52,449 bases of DNA from Streptomyces roseicoloratus (lineage in GTDB: Bacteria; Actinomycetota; Actinomycetes; Streptomycetales; Streptomycetaceae), in NCBI RefSeq assembly GCF_004117935.1, contig NZ_SDOY01000087.1:1-52449 (forward strand). Reading direction: 5' to 3'. Under the pieces are notes generated by a model, which searched no databases, was not told the origin of the DNA, and was given only the letters and a program-made list of their open reading frames with translations. This document shows, in pieces, positions 47,571 to 52,449 of the stretch. The stretch's first letter is position 1. Each line of letters begins with the position of its first letter. The position numbers were made by a program, and so were the translations under genes.

Positions 47571-48758
47571 ATGGCAGGACAGCGCAAGGCGAGCCGTTAC
47601 GTCGTCCCGGTCGCGGTGGCCGGGGTGGCCGCGGCGACCATCGGGCTGGTCCCGGCGCTCGCCGCGTCGGGTGACCCGGATCTGCCGGACGTCACCGCGC
47701 AGCAGCTCATCGAGAAGATCGCCGCCTCGGACACGCAGACGCTGTCCGGCACGTTCAGGATCAGCACCGACCTGGGGCTGCCGTCGTTCGCCGGGCTGAT
47801 CCCGGGCGGCTCCGGTTCCGGTTCCGGTTCCGCAGACCCGTCCGAGCGGCTGACCCAGCTGGTCTCCGGCTCGCACACGCTGCGGATCGCGGCCGACGGC
47901 CCCGACCGGCAGAAGCTCACGGTCCTCGACGGCTCCGACGAGTACAGCCTCATCCACAACGGCGACGACCTCTGGGCGTACGACAGCAAGTCCAACGAGG
48001 TCTTCCACGAGAAGAACACCGACGGCAAGCACGACCGCGGTCGCCAGGACCGCGACAAGGAGCTGCCCGCCACGCCCAAGGAACTGGCCGACGAGGTCCT
48101 GAAGGCCGCCGGCGACACCACCTCCATCACCGTCGGCGGCACCGCCAACGTCGCCGGCCGGGACGCCTACCAGCTCGTGATCAAGCCCAAGCAGTCCGGC
48201 TCCACCGTCGAGTCGGTCAAGATCGCGGTCGACGCGTCCACCGGTACGCCCCTGAAGTTCACCCTCGACTCCATCAGCGGCGGCAAGCCGGTCGTCGACG
48301 CGGGCTTCACCAAGGTGGACTTCGCCAAGCCGGCCGCCGACACCTTCACGTTCAAGGCGCCCAAGGGCGCCAAGATCACCGAGGGCGCCGAGGGCCTCCA
48401 CGGCGACCACGCCGGCAAGGCCGCCGATGGCCCCTTCGGCGGTGGCCTCGGCGACGGCCTCGGCGGGCTGTTCGGCGGGATCGAGAACGGCAAGGGCGGC
48501 GAGCCCACCGTCATCGGCGAGGGCTGGACCACCGTCGCCCGGATCGACACCGGCGCCCCCGCGCCCGAGACCGGCGAGGCGCCGAAGGAGGTCCAGGGCT
48601 TCCTGGACGCCCTCGGCGACAAGGTGAGCGGCTCGTTCGGTTCCGGCACCGTCTTCAAGACGAAGATCGTCAACGCGCTGATGACGGACGACGGCAAGGT
48701 CTACATCGGCGCCGTCACCCCGGACGCGCTCGTGAACGCGGCGAACTCCGCCAAGTAG
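47571..48758 (+). CDS. Secreted LolA-like / DUF2092 protein
   Basis: The 395-residue protein begins with a signal peptide (VVPVAVAGVAAATIGLVPAL, then AA) and continues with a predicted beta-rich LolA/LppX-like half-barrel, seen as repeated strands such as QKLTVLDGSDEYSLIHNGDDL and AYQLVIKPKQSG. LolA-like folds bind lipids or lipoproteins. Towards the C-terminus is a Gly-rich insertion (PFGGGLGDGLGGLFGG) and a final segment resembling a periplasmic threshold domain (VYIGAVTPDALVNAA). ATG 47571 follows GGAGGGAA. It may act in envelope lipid or lipoprotein handling or as a sensor; the actual ligand is unknown. Confidence 0.85.
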   Translation: MAGQRKASRYVVPVAVAGVAAATIGLVPALAASGDPDLPDVTAQQLIEKIAASDTQTLSGTFRISTDLGLPSFAGLIPGGSGSGSGSADPSERLTQLVSGSHTLRIAADGPDRQKLTVLDGSDEYSLIHNGDDLWAYDSKSNEVFHEKNTDGKHDRGRQDRDKELPATPKELADEVLKAAGDTTSITVGGTANVAGRDAYQLVIKPKQSGSTVESVKIAVDASTGTPLKFTLDSISGGKPVVDAGFTKVDFAKPAADTFTFKAPKGAKITEGAEGLHGDHAGKAADGPFGGGLGDGLGGLFGGIENGKGGEPTVIGEGWTTVARIDTGAPAPETGEAPKEVQGFLDALGDKVSGSFGSGTVFKTKIVNALMTDDGKVYIGAVTPDALVNAANSAK

Positions 48759-48791
48759 CCCCGCGCGCCCCGCACTGGCACGGAAAACGGC

Positions 48792-48821
48792 TCCGCCGGG
48801 CAGACGGGTCTGCCCGGCGGA
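48792..48821. terminator. Terminator after LolA-like gene
   Basis: Perfect 13-bp arms (48792-48804 and 48809-48821) with a four-base loop, 33 bp after the stop. Confidence 0.85.
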
Positions 48822-48839
48822 ACCGGTGGAGATTGGGAC

Positions 48840-48878
48840 CCCGGGTGGGTCGGGGCGTTGGTCACCGACCCACCCGGG
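48840..48878. terminator. Second hairpin between convergent genes
   Basis: Perfect 14-bp arms (48840-48853 and 48865-48878) flank an 11-base loop. It probably serves as a second, bidirectional terminator facing the M28 peptidase. Confidence 0.75.
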
Positions 48879-48893
48879 AGCTTTCTGCGCGGC

Positions 48894-48962
48894 GGCTCGC
48901 GGCTCGCGGCTTTCGGCTTTCGGCTTTCGGCTTACGTTCTCGGCTCTCGACTCTCGGCTTCC
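48894..48962. repeat. Heptamer array (GGCTTTC and variants), about ten units
   Basis: Units read GGCTCGC twice, GGCTTTC three times, GGCTTAC, a 6-base GTTCTC, GGCTCTC, GACTCTC and GGCTTCC. It lies in the 249-bp noncoding gap between the LolA-like gene and the M28 peptidase, directly after the second hairpin. Confidence 0.85.
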
Positions 48963-49007
48963 GGCAGGGCCCGGGGCCGCCGCCTCGGGGCACCTGCCGC
49001 CTCGGGC

Positions 49008-50743
<1,736 letters not shown>

Positions 50744-51033
50744 CTACATCTCGTGGGGGCGCCGTCGATGGACATCTGGCGTCCGTCGTCCGCTCGCGTA
50801 GACGGGGATGCCCATGAGCGGGTGGTCCCGCAGCTTGCCGACCCGGTCGTTGTCGGGGTGGGAGCGGGAGACGGCCTGGATGGCCTCGATGGCCGCGATG
50901 AGGGTGCGAGGGGCGAAGGAGGCTCGGCTCCGTGTCGGCCTCGGCGATCACCATGACGTCGGGATGGCACGTGACGCCCTGCGGCTCGTCCTCGACGGCG
51001 GCATGGCCTGGTGGGCGGGGAGGCGGTCGTCAT
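50744..51033 (-). pseudogene. Frameshifted small gene downstream of the winged-helix gene
   Basis: Reading leftward from ATG 51033, three coding-like stretches lie in different frames: MTTASPPTR, then HAAVEDEPQGVTCHPDVMVI and AEADTEPSL, then FAPRTLIAAIEAIQAVSRSH and PDNDRVGKLRDHPLMGIPVY, up to TAG at 50744. The span is 290 bp, so removing one extra C near 51006 and one near 50917 would give a single frame of 95 residues. This is either a decayed gene or sequence error. It starts 49 bp after the winged-helix gene, probably in its operon. Function unknown. The far C-terminus is uncertain. Confidence 0.55.
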
Positions 51034-51082
51034 CGCGCCGGCTCCTCGTGTGTGCCCTCGGACCCGAGTCGTCGGCCTCACG

Positions 51083-52057
51083 CTAGGCGGCTTCTCTCTC
51101 GGCGGGGCGGCAGTCGCGGCAGCGTCCGGGCCGCGGCGCCCGGAAGGGCCGGTCGCACCCGTCGCACGTCTGGAACGGGTCGGGAGCCGGGGGCTGCGCG
51201 GGCAGGGGCGGGGGCAGGAGCGTGCGGAGGCGGTGGGCGAGGAAGCCGGCGGGGTGCGCGAGGTCGTCGGGGAGGCGGGCGGAGAGGGCCTGGAGGACGG
51301 CGTCGGGGTGGACGCGGCGTTCGAGCCAGACGGTGACGTCCGGGGCGAGGCGCAGGATGTCGCGCTCGGAGAGCAGGAGCCGGGGTGAGTGGAGCCGGAG
51401 GCGAGCGAGCAGCTCGGCGGCGGCGCGGTGACGGGCGGCGGAGGGCGGGTCGGAGGGCGGGTCGGCGGGCGGGGTGTTTGGGGCGGGAGCAGTGGGTGGT
51501 GAGGGTGGGGTGAGTGTGGTGGGCGGGGCGGGTGCGGCGGGTGCGGTGGATGTCGTGGGTGGGCTGGGCGGTGTGGGAGGGCTCGGTGGTGGCTCCGGGT
51601 CGGCGGACATCGGGCCGGTGGACGTCGGGGCCGGCGTCTCCGAGGCGGGGACCTCGGAGGCCTCGGGGGCCTCGGGGGCGGAGGGGGCCTGCCCGGGTGT
51701 CGACGGGAGGTGGGGGTGCTCAGCCTTCGGGCGGTTGTACGAGATCGTGCGCGATGCGATACGACCGTCGGGGAGGCGCTCCCGGAGGCGGGCCAGGTAG
51801 CCATGGGCCTCGAGCTCCCGCATGGCGCGGGCGACGCGCAGCTCGCTCTCGGGGACCTGGGCGGCGATGGCCTTGATGCCGACGGAGGCTCCGGCGGGCA
51901 GCGACTGGAGCAGGAGGGCCAGTCCGCGGGCGACGAGCGTGAGCTTGCGGTGCTGGGCGAGGTGGTTGCCGACGACGGTGTAGCGGGTGGAGTGCCGGAC
52001 GTTGTCGTGAATGAGCCCGGAGGGGTGCGGGCGCACGCTAGTGTGCTGGGAAGCCAT
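51083..52057 (-). CDS. Winged-helix DNA-binding protein with Pro-rich linker and zinc-ribbon tail
   Basis: The 324-residue protein has an N-terminal winged helix (residues about 27-107), including VVGNHLAQHRKLTLVARGLA and a recognition region with AIAAQVPESELRVARAMREL, ending in a wing-like YLARLRERLPDGRIASRTIS. A Pro/Ala/Ser/Thr-rich linker of about 90 residues follows, then a helical segment (LLARLRLHSPRLLLSERDIL). The C-terminus has a CDGC ... CRDC pair likely to bind zinc. It resembles the multi-copy helix-turn-helix proteins of Streptomyces. ATG 52057 was chosen; the ribosome site (GGAAGAG) is somewhat far, and the leader has a hairpin. Confidence 0.85.
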   Translation of the reverse strand: MASQHTSVRPHPSGLIHDNVRHSTRYTVVGNHLAQHRKLTLVARGLALLLQSLPAGASVGIKAIAAQVPESELRVARAMRELEAHGYLARLRERLPDGRIASRTISYNRPKAEHPHLPSTPGQAPSAPEAPEASEVPASETPAPTSTGPMSADPEPPPSPPTPPSPPTTSTAPAAPAPPTTLTPPSPPTAPAPNTPPADPPSDPPSAARHRAAAELLARLRLHSPRLLLSERDILRLAPDVTVWLERRVHPDAVLQALSARLPDDLAHPAGFLAHRLRTLLPPPLPAQPPAPDPFQTCDGCDRPFRAPRPGRCRDCRPAEREAA

Positions 52058-52085
52058 CGGGAAGCGTTCTCTTCCTCGGTGGTCA

Positions 52086-52121
52086 GGCCCTCGGTCGGGA
52101 TTGCTACTCCCGTCGAGGGCC
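52086..52121 (-). promoter_or_regulatory. Interrupted hairpin in the leader of the winged-helix gene
   Basis: Outer arms GGCCCTCG and CGAGGGCC (52086-52093 and 52114-52121) and inner arms CGGGA/TCCCG (52096-52100 and 52108-52112) form a two-part stem. It ends 29 bp before the start codon and could control expression. Confidence 0.45.
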
Positions 52122-52449
52122 GACGTATGTCTGGGGTTGTGGCGTGAGCATATGCCAGGCAACCCGCCCGAAATCCAGCCCAGTTGGCGCGAATCACCCG
52201 AGTGGGTGACATGGCGGACGAGGGGAGGCTGGAGGGGTTGGGTGGGGTAATTCCCCCCGTACTTACGTCTTTTACGTCGAACCCCACCGCGTCGCGGGGA
52301 CCCGCGTCGCGGGGGTGGGGGTGTGGGTGTGGGGTGTGGGGGGCGTGGTGGGGTGGGGGTGCGGTGGGCGGGGGTGCGGTGGGGCTTCTGGGGTTGGTGG
52401 GGCGGGCCGTGTCTGGTGGGCTTCTGGTGCGGCCGCCCTTGTTCCGAGT
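52122..52449. other. Noncoding right end of window with long G-rich tract
   Basis: No coding frame is convincing. A direct repeat of CGCGTCGCGGGG lies around 52288-52313. From about 52310 to 52410 the plus strand is dominated by runs of three to six G separated by single T or C bases. The rest could be the end or upstream region of a neighbouring gene outside the window. Confidence 0.5.

Overview
The window is a piece of a high-GC actinobacterial chromosome, almost certainly Streptomyces. The evidence is the very high third-position GC, many GTG starts, secreted and Tat/Sec-exported proteins, futalosine-type menaquinone genes next to a complete 14-gene complex I operon (nuoA-N), LAxTG-type cell-wall proteins and a close relative of the Streptomyces griseus aminopeptidase. 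No rRNA, tRNA, CRISPR array, transposase or integrase was seen.

Layout. 1-5.5 kb: a lipoprotein esterase (-), then mqnC, a degenerate amidohydrolase-like gene, menG and a geranylgeranyl-reductase-family flavoprotein (+), which is menaquinone biosynthesis and finishing chemistry. 5.5-7.5 kb: a GlxA/AraC-type regulator (-) divergent from an imine-reductase-like oxidoreductase (+) with a His-rich tandem-repeat N-terminus. 7.6-18.8 kb: an accessory secretion/toxin locus made of a 1060-aa secreted DNRLRE/FG-GAP repeat protein (-), divergent from a 2241-aa secreted RHS/YD-repeat polymorphic toxin (+) ending in a DUF3990-like ADP-ribosyltransferase-type tip, followed by an acidic protein that is the candidate immunity factor. 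18.9-19.8 kb: a secreted NlpC/P60 cell-wall hydrolase (-).

20.4-36.5 kb: the nuoA-N operon, mostly with 4-bp stop/start overlaps, a Rex-type redox operator just downstream of a likely -10 box, and a strong terminator after nuoN. Menaquinone genes at the left end, complex I in the centre and a long-chain polyprenyl diphosphate synthase at 46.4 kb (likely the quinone side chain) together form a respiratory-chain neighbourhood.

36.5-44 kb: a His/Lys-rich secreted protein (-), an AraC regulator with a secreted intradiol dioxygenase fused to a carbohydrate-binding module (+), fumarylacetoacetase (-), and two tandem LAATG-sorted coiled-coil wall proteins whose ends are nearly identical in DNA while their middles are unrelated. 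44-52.4 kb: a CocE/NonD-type hydrolase with a Ser-to-Gly change at the nucleophile (-), the polyprenyl synthase (+), a LolA-like secreted protein (+), an SGAP-like M28 aminopeptidase (-), and a winged-helix protein followed by a short gene that looks frameshifted (-).

The most unusual parts are the RHS-ART toxin/immunity locus, the mosaic pair of sortase-substrate genes with duplicated regulatory DNA, the active-site-mutated CocE homologue, and several small repeat or operator structures (an array seeded from the menG stop codon, helically phased CGTCA repeats, a heptad array beside a double terminator).
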